A stretch of DNA of 35,732 bases from Paenibacillus timonensis (GCF_022427145.1 NZ_JAKSXN010000057.1:1-35732), one strand, 5' to 3'; counted from the stretch's first letter, positions 15,110 through 24,695 are shown. Notes: a model not told the origin generated them from the letters alone. Numbers and translations are program-made.

Positions 15110-16336
15110 CTATTTTGCTTTTAGGCCGGTTCGGCGAATGGAAAGCTCCATATCCACAGATACCGGGATGTCCGCATACATCTGTCCCCAGTCGCTTTTT
15201 TGGTGAATGTTGCGTCGCCAGAAGCCGGGGTGTTGAGCCCTTACGTATTCGCCGAAGCCGAATATATCGGAATGGTCGCGCTGCGTTTGGTGGATGAAAT
15301 CGTAGATCACTTCGGTCGAATCTCGTTCGAAGGCTTCTTCCACTTGGTTGATCTCGGTCGCAGAGTCGATGGAACGCGGGGAGTCGAAATGCTCGTCCAG
15401 ATTCCCTTCGACGTGGATCTGGAGATGCACACGGGGTTTTCCGTCAACGATACGGACATCGGTTTTGGTGTGGCGTTCCGTGATTCTGGTCATGACGTAA
15501 CCTAATCCGGGAACCGAAAACAAAACGGAGTATCCTCCCGGATTGTATCCTTTGACTGCCATATACGCCCCGATTTCAACGGTGCTGCTCGTTCTGACAA
15601 AGCGACCTCCGCTGAAATAAGCCAATCCTTTGATCAGAATGTTCTCCTTGCCTTGGATGGTGACGTAAGGCAGAAACCCGTCCTGTCCCCAGTTCGATTC
15701 CTCAATCCAAAATGTACCCAAATAATTCGGCGGCAACTTTCCCATGCCTACCGCTTTTTCGACCATGGCTTGGACATATAAGGTCGGGATGCGCTCAAGA
15801 GGGGGGGCGACCTTCATCAGTAACGCCGCTTCGGTTTCGGAGACGAGCAGCCACGTACGGCGGCGGACCTCCGGATTACGCCGCAAATAATCGTTTAATT
15901 CGTCCAGACCGTCCTTGGCAATGCCTTTGCTGATCACGATCACCCGCAAGTGAACGAGATAACGGGGATCCGCGATCTCCTGCTGCAGGTTGTTCAAAGC
16001 TTCGTCCAGGCTGTGCCCGTACACTTGAACGACCCAAACCGGGTTTTCCTTCTCGCCGCCGCTTCCCATGCCGCCGCCGCTGGGTCCAAGGGGGACACGA
16101 CCGGGAACCGCGATTTGGGCGGTCAACCGGAGCATTTTCTTCGGTAGCGGATCATTCTTCTGATGGGTCGCCGCCGTCTCCAACTTCACGCTTTCGGGAG
16201 GCGCTTCATCGATGGCAAGACCGAGCACCAGGGCGCGGTTTTCAATTTCCACCTGATCCCAGCAACCGGTTAGGTGAAACGTCAGAGCCAAGCTCAGCAA
16301 GCCGAACACCCATCGTTTCCCATTCCTATTATGCAT
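15110..16336 (-). CDS. gerAC: Ger(x)C-family spore germination lipoprotein
   Basis: The 408-residue C subunit of a GerA-type nutrient receptor is anchored by lipidation to the outer face of the spore inner membrane. The signal peptide (hydrophobic 9-21) ends in the lipobox LTGC, with the lipidated Cys25 followed by WDQVEIENRALVLGLAID, the usual start of mature GerC proteins. The rest shows the three-domain GerAC pattern (LRVIVISKGIAKDGLDELNDYL, then the C-terminal domain with IDSATEINQVEEAFERDSTEVIYDF). The ATG lies within the end of gerAB (eight-base overlap), so the genes are translationally coupled. The inducing nutrient cannot be read from sequence. Confidence 0.94.
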   Translation of the reverse strand: MHNRNGKRWVFGLLSLALTFHLTGCWDQVEIENRALVLGLAIDEAPPESVKLETAATHQKNDPLPKKMLRLTAQIAVPGRVPLGPSGGGMGSGGEKENPVWVVQVYGHSLDEALNNLQQEIADPRYLVHLRVIVISKGIAKDGLDELNDYLRRNPEVRRRTWLLVSETEAALLMKVAPPLERIPTLYVQAMVEKAVGMGKLPPNYLGTFWIEESNWGQDGFLPYVTIQGKENILIKGLAYFSGGRFVRTSSTVEIGAYMAVKGYNPGGYSVLFSVPGLGYVMTRITERHTKTDVRIVDGKPRVHLQIHVEGNLDEHFDSPRSIDSATEINQVEEAFERDSTEVIYDFIHQTQRDHSDIFGFGEYVRAQHPGFWRRNIHQKSDWGQMYADIPVSVDMELSIRRTGLKAK

Positions 16337-17426
16337 GCGACCGTCCCCCTTTGCGCCGAATCAATGAAGTGATCCAGAGAAACAAGCCATAGCCGGTCAG
16401 GAACAGATAGCCGGACTCGTCGGTGATTCGGGAGATGGAGTACAGTTGGAACTGGTCTTGAGGAAGCAGGGAAACGCCAAATAATAAAGGCATCAGGAGG
16501 GTAGTCACGAGACGGTGATCTTGCAACTTGAACAGATGGCTTAAGGACAGAGAAGTAATATAATACATGGTATACATCGTCGTGTAGACGTTAATCACCC
16601 ACATAATGATAAATAGCGCATCCATCCGTTCGATGACGTCGCCGCCGATCGCAATCGACCGCGCCATTTCCAGCGTCGGGTACAACAATTGCAGGGTTTC
16701 CTGAACGCCGTAAATCCCGATTGTCGACACGACCAACAGTAGGTACAAGCATCCAGTAACAGCGATGCCCAGCATGGCCGCCTTCAACGCTTGCCTTGGC
16801 TTCTCCGTGACCGGAAGCAACACCGTGACGATGAATGCGCCTAAATATAGGGAGGCCGGGGATAACAAGGCTTGCGGCCACTTTGGGGTTTCATTGCCGA
16901 GCAGCGGCAGTAAATTCAAGGGCCGCACGGATTTCGTAGCCATCATAATGACGAACAGGAAGGGCAGGATCACAAATGGCCAATAGAACAGAAGAACATA
17001 ACTGAACTTCACCGCGTTTCTCCTGCAGGAAAAGGCGATCAGGACTACGATCATCAGGATGCTCATCTCGATCGGAGTTTTCCGAAAGACGACCGTGGAC
17101 AACACTTCTCCAAACTGGCGGAACAATAGGGCCGATGACATGAAAAAACAGGCAAACACAAGAATGTTGGCCAGCAGGGAGGGGAACTTCCCGATTACGC
17201 CTTGGCTGTAATCGAAGATCGTCTGATCGCTGAATCGTTGGCTGAGCCGGGTGAAGACGAATAGGCTGAAGGCGGCGCAGCAGGTGCCCGCGACGGTCAT
17301 GAGCGGTGCGGCGGTACCGGCCGCTCCGGCAATGATTTTGGGGTAGGTCAACGAGTATTGCCCAAAAAGTGCGCTACTGATGACGATGGCCAGCTGAGTC
17401 GTGCTGATTTTCTCCGTTATCCGCAT
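16329..17426 (-). CDS. gerAB: GerAB-family spore germination permease
   Basis: The 365-residue membrane protein has about ten hydrophobic segments and belongs to the APC-type endospore germination permeases, the B subunit of a GerA nutrient receptor. Typical features are the start MRITEKISTTQLAIVISSAL, FGQYSLTYPKIIAGAAG with small residues in helix 1, and LLVVSTIGIYGVQETLQLLYPTLEMARSI near the middle. The frame is open upstream to 17615, but that extension lacks family resemblance. GGAGGAGAAAACC before the ATG at 17426 fixes the start. The gene begins inside the end of gerAA (53-base overlap), an arrangement that keeps subunits in step. In known receptors the B subunit binds the germinant, for example an amino acid. 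Confidence 0.94.
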   Translation of the reverse strand: MRITEKISTTQLAIVISSALFGQYSLTYPKIIAGAAGTAAPLMTVAGTCCAAFSLFVFTRLSQRFSDQTIFDYSQGVIGKFPSLLANILVFACFFMSSALLFRQFGEVLSTVVFRKTPIEMSILMIVVLIAFSCRRNAVKFSYVLLFYWPFVILPFLFVIMMATKSVRPLNLLPLLGNETPKWPQALLSPASLYLGAFIVTVLLPVTEKPRQALKAAMLGIAVTGCLYLLLVVSTIGIYGVQETLQLLYPTLEMARSIAIGGDVIERMDALFIIMWVINVYTTMYTMYYITSLSLSHLFKLQDHRLVTTLLMPLLFGVSLLPQDQFQLYSISRITDESGYLFLTGYGLFLWITSLIRRKGGRSHA

Positions 17427-19059
17427 TGGTTTTCTCCTCCGGATGAAAGATCTTATCGAAATTCGTTTGGAACGTGCCTTCGGCGCGCCGTGTACGATCA
17501 ACGGTGTGAAGGTAGCTGGGACGCTTCCCCATCCACCACAACGGAGCCCGAATGAAGGTATCCACAAAGCCTGCCCGTTTCTTGGCCAGGATGGACTGCA
17601 GAAACGGCACGCCAAACGACTCCAAGTACAGTAAGTGGTTAATGATGAAGATGCTTCCTATCATCACTCCGTACAATCCGAAAAGACCGGCAAGCACGAT
17701 GAGCGGGAAGCGGAGCATTCTCATGGCAATCGCCGTATTATATGCCGGGGTGGCAAAGGAGCCGATCGTAGTCAAGGCAACGATCACCACGGTGATCGGA
17801 CTCGATAAACCGGCGGAAACGGCAGCTTGCCCGATGACCAGGACGCCGACGATCGACAGCGCGCCGCCGATCATTTGCGGCAGGCGAATCGTCGCTTCTC
17901 TCAGGATTTCCATCGAAGCTTCCATAATCAGCACTTCCAGCATGGCGGGGAAGGGAACCCCGGCGCGCCCCCCGGAGATGGCTACCGCAAAATCGGTAGG
18001 CAGGAGCTCAGGATTATAGGAAATGACGGATACGTACAGCGACGGGAAGAATACGGAGAAGAGCAGGGCAATCAACCTGACGAGCCGCAGCAGGCTGGCG
18101 ATCATGAACCGCTCGGAATAGTCGTCGACCGTCTGGAAAAATTGGTCGAACAGGGCTGGGACGATCAGCGCAAAGGAGGAACCGTCCACCAGAATCGCGA
18201 CCCTTCCTTCCAGTAAGGCGGCGACCGTCTTGTCCGGCCGCTCCGTATTTTGGATTTGCGGGAACGGCGAAATCGGTTGATCCTCGATAAACTGCTCAAT
18301 ATAACCTGCGTCGATGATGCCATCGATATTGATCTTGGCCAGCCGTCGCATAACCTCGCCGACGAGATGCGGATCGGCGATGCCGTCGATGTAACAGACG
18401 ACGGTTTTCGATTTGGTTCGCCTCCCCAGTTCGCCGGTTTCGATGACCAGATCGGCGCTTTGCAGCCGGTAGCGGATCAGCGACAGGTTCGTCTCCAACT
18501 GTTCGATAAACCCGTCCCGCGGCCCGCGGATGACCTGCTCGGTTTGAGGCTGTTCGATCGCCCGTTTCTCGACCATCCGCGTATCGAAGGTCATCGCTTC
18601 GGCATAGCCGTCGATAAGCAGCAGCGTCTGCCCCTTCATCAGCAGATCCAGCAAGACGCTCCAGTCGGAGCTTTGCTGTCCGATATTCGCGTGCACCCTT
18701 TCCCTGTATACCCAGTCAAACGGATTCATCGGCTCCTCCCCCTCCTTGGGCTCAAAGGAACTGAAGGGAAGTTGCAAATTGGCCACAATCCCTTCCTGAA
18801 TTAACCTTTGATCCGTCATAGAGGAGAGGAACAGCAGAGCAGCGTTTCGTTTTCCCATGATGATCAACCGGCGGACCACTAGATCCGCGGAGTTATGCAT
18901 CTGGCTTTGAATCGAACTCAAGTTGTTTTCCAGCTCCGCCTCAAGCTGCCGGGGCTCGTTTCCTTTGCTGGAGGAACTGTCCGAGGAAGAAGGCGATGAG
19001 GTGGAATTCAAGGGGTGCTTTTTCTTGAACGCTTCGTAATTGGATTTCCAATCCAGCAT
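17374..19059 (-). CDS. gerAA: GerAA-family spore germination protein
   Basis: The 561-residue A subunit of a GerA-type receptor has a soluble N-terminal domain with a low-complexity Ser-rich stretch near residues 20-35. The conserved core follows: YIDGIADPHLVGEVMRRL, then LLEGRVAILVDGSSFALIVPALF, and PLYVS-like FPSLYVSVISYNPELLPTDF. Several membrane segments complete it (around 390-510, including VVGILVIGQAAVSAGL). The frame reaches a GTG at 19083, but the ribosome site GGAGG lies between that codon and an ATG at 19059, which is therefore the start. It is the first gene of gerAA-gerAB-gerAC. Expression in the forespore under SigG is expected for the family. I could not identify a convincing SigG promoter in the 185 bases upstream. 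Confidence 0.95.
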   Translation of the reverse strand: MLDWKSNYEAFKKKHPLNSTSSPSSSDSSSSKGNEPRQLEAELENNLSSIQSQMHNSADLVVRRLIIMGKRNAALLFLSSMTDQRLIQEGIVANLQLPFSSFEPKEGEEPMNPFDWVYRERVHANIGQQSSDWSVLLDLLMKGQTLLLIDGYAEAMTFDTRMVEKRAIEQPQTEQVIRGPRDGFIEQLETNLSLIRYRLQSADLVIETGELGRRTKSKTVVCYIDGIADPHLVGEVMRRLAKINIDGIIDAGYIEQFIEDQPISPFPQIQNTERPDKTVAALLEGRVAILVDGSSFALIVPALFDQFFQTVDDYSERFMIASLLRLVRLIALLFSVFFPSLYVSVISYNPELLPTDFAVAISGGRAGVPFPAMLEVLIMEASMEILREATIRLPQMIGGALSIVGVLVIGQAAVSAGLSSPITVVIVALTTIGSFATPAYNTAIAMRMLRFPLIVLAGLFGLYGVMIGSIFIINHLLYLESFGVPFLQSILAKKRAGFVDTFIRAPLWWMGKRPSYLHTVDRTRRAEGTFQTNFDKIFHPEEKTNADNGENQHDSAGHRHQ

Positions 19060-19244
19060 ATCTGCCGCCTCCGGTCTTAGCACATTATTAATAGAGAGTG
19101 TTAGTCTTTTTGGAAAAGTTTATGTACCCGTTGCGGCGGTTGCCCATTTCCCCAAACCCCGGTAAACTTAAGAGTGCATAAAGCCGGTTTGTCTCGGAAT
19201 CCGGGAGGATGACGGCCTAATGGGAAGTTAGGAGAAATGGTAAA

Positions 19245-21077
19245 ATGAGCACGGAAGTACTTACAATGGAACATGCGCAGCAACTGTTGCAAAAATATTA
19301 CGGGTATCCCGATTTCCGCGAAGGGCAGCGGCGGATCGTCGAAAGCGTACTGACCGGTGCGGACACCTTGGGCATCATGCCAACGGGCGGCGGGAAATCG
19401 ATCTGTTACCAGATCCCGGCCTTGATGCTGCCAGGTCTAACGTTGGTCGTGTCGCCGTTGATCTCGTTGATGAAGGACCAGGTGGATGCGCTCACGGCGA
19501 TGGGCGTCTCTGCGGCCTACATCAACAGTACGTTGTCGGGCAAAGAAGTGAACGACCGCATCCGGGCGGCACGCCGCGGCGAAATCAAGCTGCTGTATGT
19601 GGCCCCGGAGCGGCTGGAGTTGGACTGGTTCCGCGAGGAGATGAGCGGGCTGACCATCTCCTGCGTTGCCGTCGACGAAGCGCACTGCGTTTCGCAATGG
19701 GGGCATGACTTCCGGACGAGCTACCTGGCGGTTTCCCCGTTTGTGGAGTCGCTGCCCCAGCGGCCGATTCTGGCGGCTTTCACGGCTACGGCTACACCCG
19801 AGGTCATGGACGACATGGTCCGTCTGCTGCGCCTTGCGGAGCCATCCGTGTTCGTTACCGGCCTTGGCCGGGACAACCTGGCGATGTCGGTGCTGCGCGG
19901 CGAGAACAAGCGCGAATTCGTCCTGAATTACGCGAATACGCATGCTCACCAGCCTGGCATCGTCTATGCGGCGACCCGCAAAGAGGTCGACGACCTGTAC
20001 GAACGGCTGCGCCGCGCCGGGATCCCTGCCGGCCGCTACCATGCCGGCTTGTCCGACAAGGAGCGGGAGGAGAGCCAGGAAGCTTTCCTCTATGACGACA
20101 TTCGCGTGATGGTCGCAACAAACGCTTTCGGGATGGGGATCGACAAATCGAACGTTCGTTATGTCATCCACTACAATATGCCGAAGAACATGGAGGCTTA
20201 CGTGCAGGAAGCCGGCCGGGCAGGCCGGGACGGTGAGCCCAGCGAATGTATCCTGCTGTTCAGTCCGCAGGACATCATGACGCAGAAATTCCTGATCGAG
20301 CAAAATCCGCAAGAAGGGGATCGCAAACGCAACGAATACCGCAAGCTGCAGCAGATGATCGAATATTGCTACCAGACGAGCTGCCTGCGCTGGGCGATGC
20401 TGGATTACTTCGGCGAGGCCCACGACCATAAGCCTTGCGGCATCTGCAGCTCCTGTCGGGACGAACGGGAGCTCGTCGACATGACCCGCGACGCGCAAAT
20501 CGTCTTCTCCTGCATTCACCGAATGCGAGAACGATTTGGCGTGTCGCTGGTCGCTTCGGTGCTGAAGGGCTCGCAGAACAAGAAGGTGCTGCAGTACGGC
20601 TTCGACGCCCTGCCTACCTACGGTATGCTGCGTACGCGTACGGAGAAGGAAATCTCCGAGCTGATCAATGTATTTATTGCGGAAGGCTATTTAGCTTTGT
20701 CCGAAGGGCAGTACCCGATCGTACGGCTGCAACCGCTGGCGGTTGAGGTGTTGAAGAGTCGCCATCAAGTCATGATGCGCGCCCCGGAGCCTGCGGCCGC
20801 ATCCAAATCGTCTTCCGGTTCACGGCGCCGTGGGTACGACGAAGGTCCGTCTGCCGTCAACGAGACGGTGTTCGAGCAACTGCGCCTGATCCGCCGCGAT
20901 TTGGCCGAGAAGGAGCATGTGCCTTCTTATATTATTTTCAACGATGCGACCTTACGAGAGATGAGCGTCGTCTGCCCGACCCGGGAAGCGGATATGCTGA
21001 GAATCAAAGGCGTCGGCGAAGTGAAGTACCGCAAATACGGAAAGCCGTTTCTGGAGTTTTTTCAAAATATGGAGTAG
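19245..21077 (+). CDS. recQ: ATP-dependent DNA helicase RecQ
   Basis: The 610-residue enzyme unwinds DNA 3'-5' in recombination and replication-fork repair. The helicase core includes FREGQRRIV with the Q motif, Walker A MPTGGGKS (45-52), the Walker B box DEAH (144-147) followed by the aromatic-rich loop CVSQWGHDFR, and motif VI YVQEAGRAGRDG. The RQC zinc site shows cysteines in CYQTSC and CGICSSC. A winged helix follows, and a C-terminal HRDC domain from about 535 (VFEQLRLIRRDLAEKEHVPSY, then RIKGVGEVKYRKYG). AGGAG precedes the ATG. Length is standard for the long RecQ form with HRDC. A radical SAM gene follows after 12 bases and is probably in the same transcript. Confidence 0.96.
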   Translation: MSTEVLTMEHAQQLLQKYYGYPDFREGQRRIVESVLTGADTLGIMPTGGGKSICYQIPALMLPGLTLVVSPLISLMKDQVDALTAMGVSAAYINSTLSGKEVNDRIRAARRGEIKLLYVAPERLELDWFREEMSGLTISCVAVDEAHCVSQWGHDFRTSYLAVSPFVESLPQRPILAAFTATATPEVMDDMVRLLRLAEPSVFVTGLGRDNLAMSVLRGENKREFVLNYANTHAHQPGIVYAATRKEVDDLYERLRRAGIPAGRYHAGLSDKEREESQEAFLYDDIRVMVATNAFGMGIDKSNVRYVIHYNMPKNMEAYVQEAGRAGRDGEPSECILLFSPQDIMTQKFLIEQNPQEGDRKRNEYRKLQQMIEYCYQTSCLRWAMLDYFGEAHDHKPCGICSSCRDERELVDMTRDAQIVFSCIHRMRERFGVSLVASVLKGSQNKKVLQYGFDALPTYGMLRTRTEKEISELINVFIAEGYLALSEGQYPIVRLQPLAVEVLKSRHQVMMRAPEPAAASKSSSGSRRRGYDEGPSAVNETVFEQLRLIRRDLAEKEHVPSYIIFNDATLREMSVVCPTREADMLRIKGVGEVKYRKYGKPFLEFFQNME

Positions 21078-21089
21078 GGTTGTGAGCTT

Positions 21090-22904
21090 GTGAAAGTCAT
21101 ATTGGCGACGCTTAACGCAAAATTTATCCATACCTCGCTGGCCATTCGGTTGCTAAAGGCCTACAGCGGCAACGAGTTCGATATCGAGCTGGCGGAATAC
21201 ACGATCAAGGATCCGGTCATGAACATCGTATCGGACCTGTTCCGCCGGAAGCCTGACGTAATCGGCTTCTCCTGCTACATCTGGAACATCGAGGAGACGA
21301 TCAAACTGGTTGCCCTGCTCAAGAAAGTGCTGCCGGAAGTGAAAATCGTGCTGGGCGGTCCCGAGGTCAGCTACGACACGAAATACTGGATGGAACGCGT
21401 CCCCGAGGTCGACTTTATCGTGATGGGGGACGGCGAGGAGACGTTTCACCACCTGCTGCAAGAGCTGTCCGGCGAGCGGAAGTTCCATTTCGTCTTTGGC
21501 GCGGCCTACCGCAAAGGGGACGAAATCGTGTTGAATCCGGGCCGTCCGAAGTCCGATTTGAACACGTTGCCTTCACCGCACCGTTTTCCCGAGGATATCC
21601 CGAATTTGGGCAAACGTATCGTTTACTTCGAGACCAGCCGCGGCTGTCCGTTTAGCTGCCAGTTTTGTCTCTCAAGCATCGAGGTCGGCGTACGCTATTA
21701 CGATATCGAACGGGTTAAGGCGGATATCCTGTACCTGATCGAGAACGGCGCGAAAATCATCAAATTCCTCGACCGCACGTTTAACATCAATCGCAGCTAC
21801 GCGATGGAGATGTTCGAATTCCTCATTCAAAACCATCAGGGCTGCGTGTTCCAGTTCGAGATCACGGCGGACATCATGCGGCCGGAGGTGCTGGATTATT
21901 TGGCGGAGAACGCGCCGCCCGGCATCTTCCGGTTCGAGATCGGCGTGCAGTCGACGAACGATCCGACCAACGAGTTGGTGAAGCGCCGCCAGAACTTCAC
22001 GAAGCTGACCCGCACCGTAACCAAAATCAAGGAGAGCGGCAAAATCGACCAGCATCTCGACTTGATCGCCGGACTGCCGGAAGAGGACTATGCCACGTTC
22101 CGCAAGACGTTTAACGACGTGTTCGCCATGCGCCCCGAGGAGCTGCAGCTCGGCTTCCTGAAGATGCTGCGCGGGACCGGCCTGCGAAACGACGCCGCCA
22201 AATACAACTATGTCTTTATGGACCACGCGCCTTACGAAATCCTGGGTAACGACGTTTTGCCTTTTACGGACGTGATCCGGCTGAAGCGGCTGGAGGACGT
22301 CCTGGAGAAATATTGGAACGCGCACCGGATGGACCACACGCTGGAATACCTGGTTACCCGAGAGTTCGATTCGCCGTTCGATTTCTTCCAGGAGTTCGGC
22401 GATTACTGGGAAGAACAGGGCTGGCAGCGCATCGGCCACCAACTGGAGGACTTGTTCACCCGGCTGCATGATTTTTTAAGCCGCCGTTCCTTGAAGGAGC
22501 CGGAGGTCGTGCTTGGGTTGATGAAGCTCGACTACCTGCTGGGACACAAGTACAAGCCGCGGAAAATATGGTGGGAGGACCGGATGGACAAAGACCGGCG
22601 CAGCGGATATTTCCGGGCATTGGCGGAAGCGCCGGCCGGCTTGTCCGAACGGTTCGCGGCTTACGGCTTGGACGAACGCGACCTGCAGAAGTACGCCTGC
22701 GTCGAGGAGCTGCCGTTCCCGCTGGACGAGACGCTGCGATCGGAGTCAGAGGCGGAGTCGTCTTCTAGCCCGGCGGCCGCAGGCGATTCAACCGGAGGAA
22801 CGCTGCTGGTCGTCCTCTACCAGCAGGAGCCGGACGAGCGGCCGGCGTATTTCCACGCCCCTTTAAGTGCCTGGTCTCTGGAGCGCCGAACCCTGGCCAA
22901 GTAA
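21090..22904 (+). CDS. B12-binding-domain radical SAM protein (DUF4080 type)
   Basis: The 604-residue protein combines an N-terminal cobalamin-binding-like Rossmann domain (about 1-135: LATLNAKFIHTSLAIRLLKAY, VIGFSCYIWN, VLGGPEVSYD) with a radical SAM barrel. The cluster motif is CPFSCQFC, with Cys186, Cys190 and Cys193 in the CX3CX2C spacing. A C-terminal DUF4080-like region from about 390 completes it, with a low-complexity Ser/Ala-rich stretch near 555-570. Proteins of this build often methylate unactivated carbons, but the substrate of this group is unknown. The classical B12 base-off motif DxHxxG is not evident, so cobalamin binding is uncertain. The start is GTG with a weak ribosome site, 12 bases after recQ. 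Confidence 0.88.
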   Translation: MKVILATLNAKFIHTSLAIRLLKAYSGNEFDIELAEYTIKDPVMNIVSDLFRRKPDVIGFSCYIWNIEETIKLVALLKKVLPEVKIVLGGPEVSYDTKYWMERVPEVDFIVMGDGEETFHHLLQELSGERKFHFVFGAAYRKGDEIVLNPGRPKSDLNTLPSPHRFPEDIPNLGKRIVYFETSRGCPFSCQFCLSSIEVGVRYYDIERVKADILYLIENGAKIIKFLDRTFNINRSYAMEMFEFLIQNHQGCVFQFEITADIMRPEVLDYLAENAPPGIFRFEIGVQSTNDPTNELVKRRQNFTKLTRTVTKIKESGKIDQHLDLIAGLPEEDYATFRKTFNDVFAMRPEELQLGFLKMLRGTGLRNDAAKYNYVFMDHAPYEILGNDVLPFTDVIRLKRLEDVLEKYWNAHRMDHTLEYLVTREFDSPFDFFQEFGDYWEEQGWQRIGHQLEDLFTRLHDFLSRRSLKEPEVVLGLMKLDYLLGHKYKPRKIWWEDRMDKDRRSGYFRALAEAPAGLSERFAAYGLDERDLQKYACVEELPFPLDETLRSESEAESSSSPAAAGDSTGGTLLVVLYQQEPDERPAYFHAPLSAWSLERRTLAK

Positions 22905-22919
22905 GGAGCTGACCTAAGG

Positions 22920-23636
22920 ATGTTTACGATCCTGATCGTCGAAGATGACGCCAAAATGGCCGGCATGTTGTCCGGCCATATCGAGAAATACGGCTACTAT
23001 GCGGTGCAGGTGAGCGACTTTGGCCGGGTGCTGGACGAGTTCCGGGCGTCGGCCCCCGATATGGTGCTGCTGGACGTCAACCTGCCGAAGTTCGACGGCT
23101 TTTACTGGTGCCGGCAGATCCGCGGGTTGTCCACCTGCCCGATCCTGTTCCTCTCGGCGCGCGACAGCGGGATGGATCAGGTCATGGCGCTCGACAACGG
23201 CGCCGACGACTATATTACGAAGCCGTTCTCGTATGACGTGGTGATGGCCAAGATTCGCAGCCACCTGCGGCGGGCGTACGGCGATTATTCGGCCCGGCAG
23301 GAGGAGCGGACCGTCAGCGCGGCGGGGCTGGTGCTGTACCCCGAACGGTTTACCGTGACGAACGGGGAGACGTCCGTGCTGTTGACGCAGAAGGAAGCGT
23401 TGCTGCTGGAAGCGCTCCTGCAAAAGGCCGGCCGGGTCGTCAGCCGGGAGAAGCTGCTCGACCTGATGTGGCAAGGTCATCATTTCATCGACGACAACAC
23501 GTTAAACGTGTATGTGACCCGCATCCGCAAAAAGCTGAAGGAGCTTGGCCTGGAGGATGCGGTGGAGACCGTTCGCGGGGCGGGGTACTTGCTCCAGCCG
23601 CACGGACACTCCGCTTACGGGGAGGCGCCGGAATGA
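22920..23636 (+). CDS. bceR: BceR-type response regulator
   Basis: The 238-residue OmpR-family regulator has a receiver domain with the acidic pair near residues 8-10, phosphoryl-acceptor Asp52 (MVLLDVNLPKFDG), Ser79 and Lys101. The C-terminal winged helix holds LLTQKEALLLEALLQKAGRVVS and DDNTLNVYVTRIRKKL. The YWCRQIRGLSTCPILFLSARDSGMDQVMAL region is characteristic of the BceR/YxdJ group, which partners an intramembrane-sensing kinase and a BceAB transporter. Both partners follow here. The stop overlaps the kinase start in ATGA. The target is probably the site at 24710-24723 before the transporter genes. The gene starts 15 bases after the radical SAM gene, so some readthrough from recQ is possible. 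Confidence 0.93.
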   Translation: MFTILIVEDDAKMAGMLSGHIEKYGYYAVQVSDFGRVLDEFRASAPDMVLLDVNLPKFDGFYWCRQIRGLSTCPILFLSARDSGMDQVMALDNGADDYITKPFSYDVVMAKIRSHLRRAYGDYSARQEERTVSAAGLVLYPERFTVTNGETSVLLTQKEALLLEALLQKAGRVVSREKLLDLMWQGHHFIDDNTLNVYVTRIRKKLKELGLEDAVETVRGAGYLLQPHGHSAYGEAPE

Positions 23637-24637
23637 GGTTGTTCTGGAAGGAACAGGTGCCGCTGCTGCTGTTTCTCGTGCCGCAAATCCTGCTGGTTCC
23701 CTTCTTGTTCTGGCTGGCCGGCGTCCGGCAAACCGAAATCGCCGTGTACGGGCTCCTGCTTAGCTTTACGTTGCTGCTTCTTTACTTGATCTACCGATAC
23801 TTCAGCAACCGGGAGGTGTACCGGCGGATGACGGAGCCGCCCCGGACGCTGGAGGAGCTGCTGCAGCCGGCAGGGGAAACCCCGCTGGCTCTGGCTTTGC
23901 ATGAGCTTCTCGAATCGGGATACCGGCTGTACGAGGCGGAGCTGTACCGCTACGGCAAGCAACGCGAGCATCAAACCGCGTTTACGGGCCGGTGGGTTCA
24001 CCAGATGAAAACTCCGATTTCGGTCATCCAGCTCACGCTGGAGAACGAACGCGAGCAAGAAACGATTCCGGAAACCGTGCTCGACAGCATCCAGGAGGAG
24101 CTTGACCGGCTGCGCAAAGGGCTGGAGATGGCGTTGTACACCTCGCGTCTGGAACAGTTCGAGCATGATTTTCACGTGGCTCCGATTCCGCTTCTGGCTG
24201 CCGTAAACGAGGCTGTCGCTGAACACCGCAAGCTGTTCATCCGGAAAGGCGTCTACCCGGACATTCGGATCGGCGAGGAGTTGGTGGCGTATTCGGATAA
24301 GAAGTGGCTGACGTTCGTGCTCGGCCAACTGATTACGAACGCCGTAAACTATTCCTCGGGGGTCGGGGACAAGGTGGTGTTTACCGCTTACGTCCGCGGC
24401 AAAAAAACGGTGCTCGACGTTCGCGACTACGGCATCGGCATTTTGACGGAGGATATCCGCCGCGTCTTCGAACCTTATTACACGGGGCAGCGCGGGAGGC
24501 AATACAGCGAATCGACCGGCATGGGCCTGTATCTGGTCCGCGAGGTGTGCAGCCGCTTGGGGCACCGCGTGGAGCTGGAGTCGGCGCCGGGGCAAGGAAC
24601 GACGGTAAGGCTGCTGTTTGAGCGGCAGCCGGTATAG
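23633..24637 (+). CDS. bceS: BceS-type intramembrane-sensing histidine kinase
   Basis: The 334-residue kinase has two membrane helices (about 9-29 and 36-57) with almost no external loop. This is the mark of BceS-type kinases, which sense drug through the flux of their transporter. The phosphorylated His123 lies in WVHQMKTPISV, the form of H box typical of this group. The ATPase domain has an N box (LGQLITNAVNYSS), G1 (VRDYGIGI) and G2 (STGMGLYLVREV). The frame is open further upstream, but the ATG overlapping the bceR stop is the natural start. A clear intrinsic terminator follows, so regulator genes and transporter genes are separate transcription units. Confidence 0.93.
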   Translation: MRLFWKEQVPLLLFLVPQILLVPFLFWLAGVRQTEIAVYGLLLSFTLLLLYLIYRYFSNREVYRRMTEPPRTLEELLQPAGETPLALALHELLESGYRLYEAELYRYGKQREHQTAFTGRWVHQMKTPISVIQLTLENEREQETIPETVLDSIQEELDRLRKGLEMALYTSRLEQFEHDFHVAPIPLLAAVNEAVAEHRKLFIRKGVYPDIRIGEELVAYSDKKWLTFVLGQLITNAVNYSSGVGDKVVFTAYVRGKKTVLDVRDYGIGILTEDIRRVFEPYYTGQRGRQYSESTGMGLYLVREVCSRLGHRVELESAPGQGTTVRLLFERQPV

Positions 24638-24695
24638 AACGCAGGGGCAACGCTGATCGGCTTTCAAGGTCGGCGGGACCGCTGCGTTTCTTTTT
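24638..24695 (+). terminator. Intrinsic terminator after bceS
   Basis: AACGCAG (24638-24644) pairs with CTGCGTT (24682-24688) around a further internal hairpin, and TCTTTTT follows. It separates bceRS from the transporter operon. Confidence 0.75.

Noticed and set aside
17427..17615. 63-residue N-terminal extension of gerAB
   Set aside because: It overlaps gerAA coding sequence, has no family likeness, and the ATG at 17426 has a strong ribosome site.
19084..19244. SigG promoter for the gerA operon
   Set aside because: A TACATA with GACTAA about 17 bases on was seen on the minus strand, but the match to the SigG -10 is too poor to call.
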